Part shown: one piece after another, positions 44,204-54,900 of the stretch | Layout: the number at the start of each line of letters is the position of its first letter | How positions within the stretch are numbered: the first letter of the stretch is position 1 | Position numbers and translations under genes: made by a program | Notes under the pieces: generated by a model | What the model saw: the letters and a program-made list of their open reading frames with translations, nothing else | Told to the model about the DNA's origin: nothing | The model's database searches: none | NCBI RefSeq assembly: GCF_019059575.1 | Contig: NW_024881623.1 | Location: 124,001-188,000, forward strand | Source: Amphibalanus amphitrite | Taxonomy: Eukaryota; Arthropoda; Thecostraca; Balanomorpha; Balanidae | Reading direction: 5' to 3' | DNA: 64,000 nt

Positions 44204-45299
44204 AGGTAGTGTGCCAGCTTTCTTGGACCGTATGGAGTTAATGGCCCAGATAAGGAGAACCTGATTTTTAGAACTTATCCATACCTTCAAAACTCATGGA
44301 AACGTCTTAAATTCTTCAAATTTTGAGTACCCCAGTGCGAAATTCGCCCCGACGGGTTGTCGGTCGTACCCCAACCACATTTCACACCACTATGAACAAT
44401 AAATGCACACACTGAAATCGCTATTACCGATATGCTCATCCAATCAAGTTTCGATAAACCCGTTCATCATCAGCTCCTGCGGTTTCGAACACGCCTGTTA
44501 GGTGGTGCGGTAGACCACGCCCAAAGCCAGGGCCCCGGTAACGTGAGGTAGCCGAATCAGGGCAGCGTGCGCTGACCCAAGCCGGAGCCGCGCGTCCTCC
44601 CGGTGTCATGTGATAGCCCGGGGCTGCCCGCGGGGATGCGGTAGACCGCGCCCAAAGCTGCGGCCCCGGCTTGGGTCAGCGCACGCTGCCCCGACTCGGC
44701 TACCTCACGTTACCGGGGCCCTGGCTTTGGGCGCGGCTTCTGCTCATACTTTGTGGTGCGGTGGTGGTGCGTCGGGCTGCGCGCTCTGACTTCGGCCAAG
44801 AAAAATGCGTCAGCTGATCATTGTCATTTCTGCCACTTGCGTGTGGTGAAATGGGGTCATAACTTATAAGACGGCTTTTTCATATCAATTATTTTACATA
44901 AAATCATATTTCAAACCATAAATAATGTTCGACAGCCAAATAAAAGAAACAATACCAATACGGGCTTACAGTTTAAGGCTCGACATTGTGTTGTCTACGA
45001 TTAGACAGCTGATAACTCATTCCCGTACGTCGTATGGTCGTAACACTATAATGACCTTTGCTTATTGTCACAAGTGCGCCGCATTCGCGATTGTTGCCCG
45101 ACGCCTGTTTGCAGGTGAGCCCACTACAGTTGTTATACATATCTAAAAACCGATAAACTTTTAGGCGAAAAAGGCACTATTCCAGGCCCATTTTTGATTT
45201 TTTTTTTGCGATATTAGGTAAAAACAGAAGCTTCTTATCCTAGGAAAAATAAAATGGGAAATCTTTCAAAGGTGGCACACTACCTTTAATGTTCGATAC
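44200..45299. mobile_element. Second TTAA-flanked element with AGGTAGTGTGCCA termini
   Basis: After TTAA (44,200-44,203) the left end AGGTAGTGTGCCAGCTTT faces the inverted right end AGGTAGTGTGCCACCTTT before TTAA (45,296-45,299). The ends differ from the CCC...GGG family, so this is a different TTAA-target group (Kolobok- or piggyBac-like; I cannot decide). The interior has a 67-bp-arm hairpin and no transposase frame. Confidence 0.78.
44519..44732. repeat. GC-rich hairpin, ~67-bp arms, ~80-bp loop
   Basis: GCCCAAAGCCAGGGCCCCGG, TAACGTGAGGTAGCCGA and AGCGTGCGCTGACCCAAGCC in the left arm are inverted at 44,666-44,732 with few mismatches. GCGGTAGACC-CGCCCAAAG is also directly repeated at 44,508 and 44,638, so the fold probably arose by an inverted duplication. 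Confidence 0.88.
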
Positions 45300-47593
45300 A
45301 CACTATGGCAATTGGCAACTTAGCGGCACCCGGCTAAAAGTCGTTGGGCGAAGGCAGACAGATGCCGGAGAGAGCGAGGGTTCCAGGAGCAGGAACTGTC
45401 ACCAGTGGGCGATCGGCCTTTACTCAGCCAACGGAGTGTTTATATCACGGAGGTGTCAGGCATGAGCCCAAATGATATTCTTTCGAATCCCCTGCTTCAA
45501 GTTGAGAAGAGCACGAAAGTTACGAGCCGCCTTTATTTTCACGGTCGTAATCGCCACTTACTCGCCACTACTTTCGTATCCCGCATTAGATGCTGCTAGC
45601 TGTGAACATTCTTTGTCGCCAACTCGTGGTTATTCGGGCCATCGATAGCGAACCTCCATTCTTCAACCAAGGTTTGTCCGGGGGCAGGCTGGGGCCAATA
45701 AATTTCCTATGATTCCAGATATAGCACGTTGGATGCAGCATTCTGAAGCCATAGCAGGACACCAGAGCTTTGTGAACCGGGTCCTAAAGTTGATTTATGT
45801 GAGGGGACCAGTAATATTTTCTTAATGACGGGAATATCGCATAAATTGAAGGAGGAAGATGAAGGTGATTGCTTAGCGGCATTTTTACATTTTTCAGATT
45901 CATGGTGCTGTCTTGCCATGCTTCTAATGTCTTGAATAATTACTTTTTCTCTACATTTCTTTGGTGTTCTGCTCCCAGGAGGAATGGTTTCAGTGTCAGT
46001 CCTGTATCTGTAGCTCAGTCCAGTGTCAGCCCGGTGTCGACACGGTGTTGGCCCGGTGTCGTCCTAGTGTCTCTAGCTCAGTCCGGTGTCCGATCGACCG
46101 GCGGTGATGTGTCGCTGCCGATCGACCCGCTCCGGCCGATCCCGGCGACGAATTCCCACCGAGGCGAACCGAGTGGGGCCGATTCGGCAGCCGGCGGCGC
46201 GGCGATGGCGCGCAGCTGAGCCAGATTGCGTCCCAGGTGGATCGCTCTCCAAATCGACACATCGTGATTCGTTTCTCAGCTGGTGAATTCCTGCTCCAAA
46301 GCGATAGCGTCCTTGCGGGGTGAATCCCTATTGCCTGTCAACATCATCAGTACGGTCGTCGTCGCCAGCTGTTAGATGAGGTTTGGCTGATCTTGGCATG
46401 TCTTTTTGTGGATTATTCAGTGCTTTTAGAGTTTTCTCAGCAGTCAGAACTATTGGAAAACAGGTTGGACTGGCTCCGTCATATGGTGACGGCTATGGAA
46501 GGAGTTTGAAAGAAACCCAGGTGCTGCATAAAACTTTGGATTGCCCTTCCGCTCCCGAATATTGCAAAACATCTGAAATTTCCACTACATTTGCCTTATT
46601 TTTACTCAAAAATGTATATGCATTGATAATGGAAAAAAATGCATAAATATTCGTTTTAATGCATCAAAGTCATCTTGCTTTATTGACTTCAGACTGTGAT
46701 CTCAAGATTTTACAGTCGATCGTATCCTTTCGACAATGCGGTTACGTTACGATACAGTTATGCCGACGCTGCAGAGTCAAAAGTTCGAAAGCTTTACATA
46801 GAGAGGCATACTAGTATCACCACATTCCCTTTTGGTGATTGTCATTCCTTTGTTCAGAGTCGAAAGCTAAAAGGATCTAGCCCATACCTACCTCGCTATT
46901 TTCATGTATGTCTTGTCCAGCACAGGCGGTTTCCAGCGAATATCCTCAAAGTAACAGGGCACGTAACGGACGCCCACTTTCCTCAGAATAGGACCGCGAT
47001 GCTTGGAATCTTGTATAAAAGCTGCAATGGTCGGCTATTGAAATTGCCCGCTGGTTGTCCTGTTCCAGGCGAGCTGCACTATATGTAGGCACACCGCGGA
47101 GTCGAGGAGTGCAGGGGGCAAGCATTGGCATTCTTGAACGTTTATTTGAGGGTGCAGGTGGCACTAAGGAGGGTCATTTTGACTTGTTTAGCGAGACTGG
47201 TATTGATGTAGCGGCGTCGTGTGAAATATGCAACACAGCCAGCTGGGACACAGGAGCGAGCGACACGAAACTGGAATAACGAAACCCTGCTATCGCAAGT
47301 TGATGTCAGAATACTTTCAGCTACCGCGATGCATTTTCTGTCTTTAGTTTTTTATCCGTCATGAGTCGTCCCAATCTGATGATAAATGACCAGGAAGAGG
47401 CTTAACTCTTCCTTCAGACGTCCAAAGCGGTTTCTGCTTGCTTTGAAATCTCGCGGGCGGGTGTTCCAGTAAGTCAATGGAGTTATCACGATTCAGTTGT
47501 TACAAAACATGCATGTGAATTCAGGATGAACTTCGAATAACGTTTGCAGCGATGCGCGCTAAAAGCATTATGTGATGCGTACGTGCCATTAAA

Positions 47594-48811
47594 TTAACCC
47601 GCGACCTGGTGGGGGGGGGGTATTTTTGGCCCCCCCCCTCCAGACTTTTCGATATATCTCCAGAACCGCTGCGCCGATCGTCACCAAACTTTTAGTACCC
47701 TCCCGGACATCAATTTTACACATTGTGACCAAAAATTTTTTCCAAAGGCTATGATAGGTTGGCCGGAAATGACGTCAGAGTGACGTCATGTTCTGCCGTT
47801 TTCGACCCAAAAGAGGGTTTCGCGGGAAGAGCTGTCAGGTCTATACTGCTTTGCAAATACAGAAAAATGATGAAGACATAAAAGCTGTAGAATCGACAGG
47901 GCTATAAAACTGCTATCTCGGATTTTTGAAATTTTTGGATTTTGATCCCCGAAAATCAAAAAATATTTTTTTGGATATAATAATCGAAAAATCGAAAAAG
48001 GTTTTTGAATTTCGCAAAAACCGGAATATATGTGATAGTCCTTACCGCCTTCCATCCACATACCAAATTTGAGATTGATACTTCTTTTTTTGGCGAAGTT
48101 ATAGCGAAAAAACTGTTCAAAATTGATGACGTCAAATTTTCAAACTCATTTTTTTTAGCAATTCTAGACCCCGTAGCGCAAAACAAAGACCACCATTAGA
48201 CTCCCCGTGACGAGCTGCATCGAATCAATACCCATTTTATGCAAAACTATCAACTTTAAAATTTGACCTTTTTTGGCCTGACCTTGACCTGACCTTGACC
48301 TGAACTTCACCAGAAAGTGACCTAAGCCGTACCTGATAGTCTTATAACCAACACCATTGAGTTGGAAATGAAAATTGGCCATAAAACATGCATCACACAA
48401 CCTTAGTAAAGTTGGGCTCATGTGACCTGACCTGTGACCTTTGGTGACCTGACCTGTGACCTGACCTGGTATTGTCAGTGACCTCTAATAGCAACATATC
48501 TACTAGGCAACTGACGCCCTATCGCTGATTCTCGACAAAATGCGTTTTCCTCGGTATTATAGCGCATTCCCTAGAAGACCCGTGAACGGTGAAACATTTC
48601 ATCTTTGACCTGACCTGTGACGTCATCGGTGACCCCGAGGTCAATGAAATTTGGTTTCCTTCGACAAATTTGACAGGCCTTTCGAACGCCGTTTGAATTT
48701 TGCGGATCCGTCAAGTAGTTTCGGAGATACGAGGGGGGGTGGGGGGCAAAAAATAGCCCCCCCCCCCACCAGGTCGCGTTATAAACAGACCCCCACCAGG
48801 GCGCGGGTTAA
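47594..48811. mobile_element. TTAA-flanked non-coding element (1.2 kb), AGGTCA-rich
   Basis: TTAA|CCCGCGACCTGGTGGGGG on the left and the inverted CCCGCGCCCTGGTGGGGG|TTAA on the right (17 of 18 positions). A second, partial right end, CCCCACCAGGTCGCG, lies 30 bases inside, as if the terminus was duplicated. The interior has AACTTTTAGTACCCTC near the left, TGACGTCA words and many TGACCT hexamers (48,260-48,480). No ORF. Confidence 0.82.
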
Positions 48812-51311
48812 TAAGTTTGAGTAGGAGAATCAGCACGACTCATCTATGCATCATCGCGTGAGGTTAGTTAACGTTTGCGGACGAATGTTAAAAGCCAGCA
48901 TACTGCCACACAGACAAATTTGAATAATACTATTGTGTGTAAACGTCGGTCGTTTTCACCCTCTCTTTTTCCTAAAACCCACCTGAATACCCTCACTTAG
49001 CGTGGCCGTTTGGCGGTTTTCGTTATCGTTTTCCGTGGTCAGGTTTTTGCCCGGTCGTTTTTCGTTTGGACAGGTGGGACCGCCGGCCGGCCGAGCGGCT
49101 GAGTGGGCCGTTTGCCTCCGACCCAGGTCACTGACCGGGCGTCCGGGAACACTCGGCAGCTGCGCTCGTAGCCCCGTCACGGCCAGCGACGGAATGGGAT
49201 GCCCGGGGCGGCGGGAGTCTTCTGTACCTACTTACAGCTAGGATGTTCTCGACTTTTGGAATCTCTGGTATTTATTCTGCCTCGTTAATTCAGGCGCCAA
49301 ATTCGTATGCCGTTTTTTAAGCCTACATGAACAAAAGAGTCCCTAAGTTTATCACTCGTATGGCGTATTTCTTCATCCTATCTCTTTGTTCCAAAGTTCC
49401 CATTTCCATTTCTTTCCTTTTCTACAACTTCTTCCGCCTTTCCACTCCACCTCTCCCGTCTGAATATGTACGGAAATCCGCCGTGGCCCTCGGTGCCCGC
49501 CTCGGCGGCGGAGGTGGAAGTTGGCCGGCCACGTCGCCGCCCCGGTATCTCCAGTGACCTTGTGTGGCCGGCTCGTGGGAAGGACACTGCTCGGCGACAG
49601 TTAATGATGGGACCGACCCGGTAGCTGTATGGTGGTGTGACCTTGCCCGAGTCCAATGGGTGCCGTGACCTCATGGAGGCTCCTGGAAGGGCGCTGCGAT
49701 TCGAAGTGCTGTGGAATGTGGATACCGCTGGGTGGCGCTCTAATATCGCGGATTTGTTGCTGTTGGGCTTGTGTTTCGTTGATGAATGATGTGTCGCTAT
49801 GTAGTTGTTATTCTACCATCGTTTCAAGCGATGCTACTTCTTGTTCAATTCGAAAATGATTGGAAATTTGTCACCGTACTTTAAAAGTTAGTCACATATA
49901 TTTGTTGTCCGCCCTCGGCGGTTGGTCTTCCCTCGGGACCTTTTGTGGGCACATCACGTGCGGGCTGGGTGTAAACTCAATTTGTTCCTGTCCAGATTCC
50001 ACCGATTGACGACACTCCCCACAAAACTAATGCCGTTCAACTCGCCCCTTTTGCTGAGTTGAACTGAAGCACAGGACTGAAGAACCCTTTCGCCGGTCGA
50101 CGCATCGCGGCTGTCCTGTATATGTCCGCCTTCCCAATCAGCATGTCTTTGTGTGTCGCCGGGTGGTCGTCCCCATGGGACCGCAGTCCGGCCCAGTGCG
50201 CACTGCGCAGTGGCCGCGCGGGTAATCTCGGCCTGGCCCTCCAGTGGGGCCGCCTCTATACTGTGATTGGCCCGTCCCGACCCGGTGTCCGGTCGGCTCA
50301 ATGCGCTCATTTGCCGGGCGCCGTTCCCGTCAACAGTTCCAGCAATGGTATCTCCTCCCCGCGGGACGGCATCATAATAAACACTCCGCCCCCGGCGTCC
50401 GCTGGGGGCCCTCCTTTCACCCGCGTCTCAGAGAGGCTGTGTCATATGATGAGCCACTCGGCCGGCCACTTGGGTCGACACTGAGACGCTGGGTCACAGT
50501 GCAGCTGACACAGTATAGCCCGGGATACTGAGACACAACAGTATAGCTGACTCGGTATATCCCTGGTCGACACTCAGCCAGTATATCCCTTGTCGGCACT
50601 TACCCACTGGGTCAATGTAATTCGATGTATGTGGACGCTACGGGTCGGTAGAGTTGACCGCTATAGCGAATCCGTAGGTGACTATGAATCGCTCTGCTGG
50701 GTATACCTATACACCCGTAATGGGCAAATGGTCCGGAAAACAGGCCGTTTGTAATGTATTGGAGAGCACGTTCGAAGGTATTATTACCCGCTGCAATGCC
50801 CTGCCTTCACTGTTTGCTGGGGTCGTGGGTACGAGCTAACCCAGGTCCGGGTGGGGGAGTGCCGTGCGCCCCGCCCAGCGGCGTGCCGTGCTCCCCGCCC
50901 CCAGCGGCGTGCCGGTCCGGCCACCGAGAACGTCCCGCCGTGCTCTGTGGGTCGGTGGAATTGGTAGGTGTGGGCAGATGTCTGCGGCAGTTGAGGATAA
51001 TTCACTTCTAAGAGACCTGTTTGTGGGTCAGACGTGGTCGAGCATGACTAGATAACGTGATACGCTCCCCCTTTTTGCAGCTAACTAAACAACCACCGAT
51101 GATAGCAATCCGATTCGTGGAAAGTGCATGAATGGATGATGTAACTACATAAGACAACATCCTCCTGGCCAGATAGGGCCTCCGAGGCCGGTGGGACGGC
51201 GCCGGTCGCCTTGTCGCCCGGTCGCCGGTTGCCGGTCGTTTGGTGTGTTTTTCAGCGTCCCTTCTCGGCAATCAATAGTGGGTGGCTGTCTAGGATGCGC
51301 CGCCGCCGCGG

Positions 51312-51675
51312 GGCTGGTCCAGTGTCCCAAAATTTGTCGATTTGGGTGGGAAATGACATCCAAATGAAAATAATTTTCCACTCTCCCATCAAATTTTCGA
51401 GAGCAATATTCCACTCCTATGTTAACAAACAACAAGTATCTGTGCATAATGCATATGGTATTCAATATCATATTGATACTGAGATAACAAGCTACTTGCT
51501 GCCACTTTTGTGTGGAAATGTATGCTTTCAAACTGTTTTTATTCTGTTCTTGCCACTCGCACCTCTTTTTAGCCTTGCCTGTCCAGTAATTTTCCACTCT
51601 CATCCCCCTGTCTATTGAATGATTTTCCCCTCTGTCACCCAAGCTAAGATGTAATTTTGGGACGCTGGGCTGGTC
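51312..51675. mobile_element. 348-bp hAT MITE with 8-bp target duplication
   Basis: GGCTGGTC flanks it at 51,312-51,319 and 51,668-51,675. The left end CAGTGTCCCAAAATT and the inverted right end CAGCGTCCCAAAATT are classical hAT-type TIRs. The AT-rich interior has no ORF. A stretch of inner sequence (TTTGGGTGGGAAATGACAT against TTGGGTGACAGAGGGGAAAA inverted) extends the fold. Confidence 0.87.
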
Positions 51676-52350
51676 ATTGTGCAACTGGCCTCTGGCCGAG
51701 CTTTGACGGACGTTGGGGCCGTTTTAGGCCGAGCCTTGAGGAACAGTGTGTGTGACCGTTGTTGGCCGAGCCTTGCCGAACGGTGGGGCCGCCGCGTTGA
51801 TGCTGTCGGCTCAGTGCGGTCACCACCGGCGCTGGCTGAACGGGATGGCGGTGAGCGGTGGCTGATATCGACTGGCAGACACGACCGATGACAATGGATC
51901 GCCGATTGTCTGCTCTCCACCGCCTGCCGCGGCCGGCGGAGGGCTCGGAACACCGCCTGCCGGCAGTAGGTGGCCAGTGTGGGGACCACGGGCGGTTGCG
52001 GCCGGCCGCTGGCCACCGATACTGCTGCCACCGGCTGGTGATCACGAGTAGCCACAACACCGGCTGGCGACCTTGGAAGATCTCACGTTCGTGGTCTCCT
52101 TGGCTTACCAACCCGTCCACAGTGTCCACGACCGTCCACGATATCCACAACTATACCTACCGTATTGCCGCCGCTGCCGCTCACCGCGCACGTCTGTTAT
52201 TTAATTAACGTCCGTCATGGCCCATGGGACCGCAAGGTGCCCTCCGCTGGCCCTCCCAGTGTTTTTACTAAACCAACCAGCGCCCGCCGCTCTCCATTGA
52301 CCCTCCCTGCGCCCATCACTGACCCTCACTCTGTCCTCTCTGTGTTACAG

Positions 52351-52558
52351 ACTTCTTGGGCGCCCAGCTGGAGAACTACGTCTCCCGGCTACCTGTACCT
52401 GTGGAGGTCCTTCGCACAGGCACCCGCTCTGGCCTCATCCGCGCCCGACTACTGGGGGCCAAACAGGCCCGAGGTCAGGTCATCACCTTCCTGGACGCCC
52501 ACTGCGAGTGTACAGAGGGCTGGCTAGAGGCTATGCTGGCCCGCATCGCTGAGAACAG
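52351..52558 (+). CDS. GALNT1/13-like: GALNT-like coding exon 3 (DxH metal-binding motif)
   Basis: The acceptor is TGTGTTACAG and its first two bases complete the Asp codon ([13 protein letters not shown]). The exon encodes [11 protein letters not shown], the sugar-nucleotide-binding helix, and [16 protein letters not shown]249 and H251 (numbered from the ATG at 13,960) form the Mn2+-binding DxH motif, so the catalytic residues visible so far are intact. It ends ENR with AG|GTGAAC (phase 2). Confidence 0.96.
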
Positions 52559-54453
52559 GTGAACACGCGCCGCCAGGGTCGGAGGGGAAGGGTGGGGGGG
52601 GGCGAAGGACAGTGCAGGTGTGATCTATAGCCGCAGGGTGTGTGTGTGTGTTGCGGGGGAGGGGAGGTGGAGACAGGTGTGTTGAATAAGAAGGCAGGTG
52701 TTAGCTCTGAACCCCCGCTGCGTTAACTGACATGGGCCCGGGCTGATAACTCAGGACAGGTGCCAATGTCCGCCACTACTAGTAGATGTTTTAGCCAGCA
52801 CTGTTTGTTGTTGTGACCCCAGTGTTGTATCCCAGTTTATTGTCCCGTGACTTGGGATTGGGCCGCGTCATAGCGAGGCCCGATTCTCTGTACTGCACTG
52901 AGCCGTCATCCGGACATTGACATATTGCCATCACAGCACAGCAGTACAGAGCTAACAATGACATCTCACACACTATGACTGAGTGACCTTGGGATGAGTG
53001 CAGCCGTCCCGGACGGTAATGGGAGCGGCTCATCCCTCCCGTGTTAGTGTGTGTGTGGGGGGGGGGGGGGAGGAAGTATCCGCTGGGTGATGAGTACACC
53101 TTCCCGGATGCGTGTTAAGGTAACGGATCCTCGTCGGATGCGTGGTCGCGTGGTGTTAATCATCATACATGTGATGCGGGTAATATCATGCCGTGCTGCG
53201 TTTAGCGGTATAAATGGAAGCCAACCGTAACTAGCACCTGCTCAAAGACTCGAGCGTCTGCTTACTAAACATGGCTGTTCGTTAAATGCCGTTTTGCTGA
53301 AAGGAGGGTGTGGCATGGAAAACAACTGTCTTCACAAATTAATTGTGTTGGGTTAGCTTTTTTGTTGTTGACATCCCAAACGACCGTGATCTCTTGTGGT
53401 TTTCTCACGATTGCAACGGATTAGATGACTCTACCCTATTTTCGTGCTTTCGTCCATGAGCCATTATACACGCTCCATTGTATGGGCAGTCTGTCTGTTC
53501 CCCTTTTGGCCTTGGTGTTGTCCGCGTGTCCCCACTGTCACTCTCTCGGTTCCCACGTGCCAAATTCCGCCTTTGTGACCTTGGATGGGTAGATGCTACT
53601 GGTGACTGACGCGCCAATAACGATACTGTGGCGATGTGCTGCGCTGTCGCACCATTTGCTCAGTACTTTGCATTGTATCAGTGACCAATCAACATCAGCG
53701 ACTGCACCGCTGCTTGATCCATTGACAATGGACACCGGGCGGACACAGCGCTCGGTCATGCCTGAGACCTATTCCACACCCGGCAGAGTATTCTGCCGGG
53801 TATGGCATCACACCTCTGGTGACGTAATAGGCCTCTGGCCTCCAGTCTGTCGAGCCGGTTGACTGGTTTAACACACTGAATTGCCGGCGTCCCAGCCGTC
53901 CTAGCTGACAGAGTGTCTATCGCCTCTCACTAGATTTCCCTTCCCCTGCTCAGTGCGCTTTCACGCTGCAAATTTAACTTCCTGGCATCTTAACATTGCA
54001 GGAGCTCATCCTTGACCTTCGCCATGAACTATTGCCCTCTGTACTGCGTTCAGCGGTCCGCTACCCATCCCGCCCCACCCAGCCCGACGCGCCGCCCCAC
54101 CTGTCCAGGCCGGAAGGGGACGCTCACCACCCTGACTCGGATCACGGGCTTCCAGGCACACCCTCTATTTCCGCTTACCAATGCCCCCGTAATGAGGCCC
54201 ATTGGACGGTCACTTTGTCCGCATGCGTCGTACTACGTAATTTGGAGCTGAGCGGTGGTTAGTCACGGTGCGTAATTGCTGGGTGTTTTGCTGATGCGTG
54301 TTTTTGTGTGGAGTTGGACTCACTACTGGTGCCTGATATGCCATATCCGTGAAGGTTTCAGGTGTATATGGTGGAACCTGATATGTCTGTTTGTGAGATT
54401 TCTACGATAGAGATGCTCTACCGGTGCTGACTGGAGTACTGCGCTGTTGCCAG
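52559..54453 (+). other. GALNT-like intron 3 (1.9 kb)
   Basis: It runs from GTGAACAC to GTTGCCAG. It has short G-runs and a (GT)n at 52,637-52,655, and no mobile element or gene I recognise. Confidence 0.9.
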
Positions 54454-54564
54454 GAAAACGGTGGTGTGCCCCATCATCGACGTCATCTCGGACAGCACCT
54501 TCGAGTACGTCACCGCGTCGGACATGACGTGGGGCGGCTTCAACTGGAAGCTCAACTTCAGATG
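54454..54564 (+). CDS. GALNT1/13-like: GALNT-like coding exon 4
   Basis: It encodes [20 protein letters not shown] and then [11 protein letters not shown], a stretch almost invariant in GALNT1-type enzymes; the Trp at the end sits in the catalytic-site loop region. The acceptor GCCAG and donor ATG|GTGAGT give phases 2 and 2. At 111 bp (a multiple of three), skipping it would keep the frame. Confidence 0.96.
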
Positions 54565-54831
54565 GTGAGTCGCCCGCTGTGGTCAGTTCACACTAGTAGC
54601 GAACGGGACTACTGAACGGTCTCGTCCATAAACATAGATAATGCTTATGTCAGCGTCTGGTGGTGTCTGGCGACGTCCCTTCCTGTCTGCTCCGCCAGTA
54701 TTGGTGAATGATCTAGTTACAAGCCACTACTGGGTGGCAATCGCTATCGACGGACCGCTTCCGCTGTTTTCTGATTTCCCGCGTTCGCTTTCCTCGGCTG
54801 TACCCTCTGTCCTTCCTTTCTGTCCGCCCGT

Positions 54832-54900
54832 CCGCCTGTCCGTCTGTCTGTCTGTCCGTCCGTCCGTCCGTCCGTCCGTCCGTCCGTCCGCTCGTCCGCT
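54832..54900. repeat. (GTCC/GTCT)n tetranucleotide microsatellite
   Basis: About fifteen tetramers, first GTCTGTCT and then GTCCGTCC, run without interruption and end in CGCTCGTCCGCTCACC. Confidence 0.93.

Larger units (their letters stand above)
40934..52350 (+). other. GALNT-like intron 2 (11.4 kb)
   Basis: It begins GTAAGTTC and ends CTGTGTTACAG. Two TTAA-flanked elements back to back, a third at 47.6 kb and a hAT MITE are listed separately. The stretches 40,940-43,200, 45,300-47,590, 48,815-51,310 and 51,680-52,350 show no feature I recognise, apart from a short (TCTTG)n at 43,157-43,178 and degenerate GTGTC-type repeats at 45,990-46,100. Confidence 0.85.
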
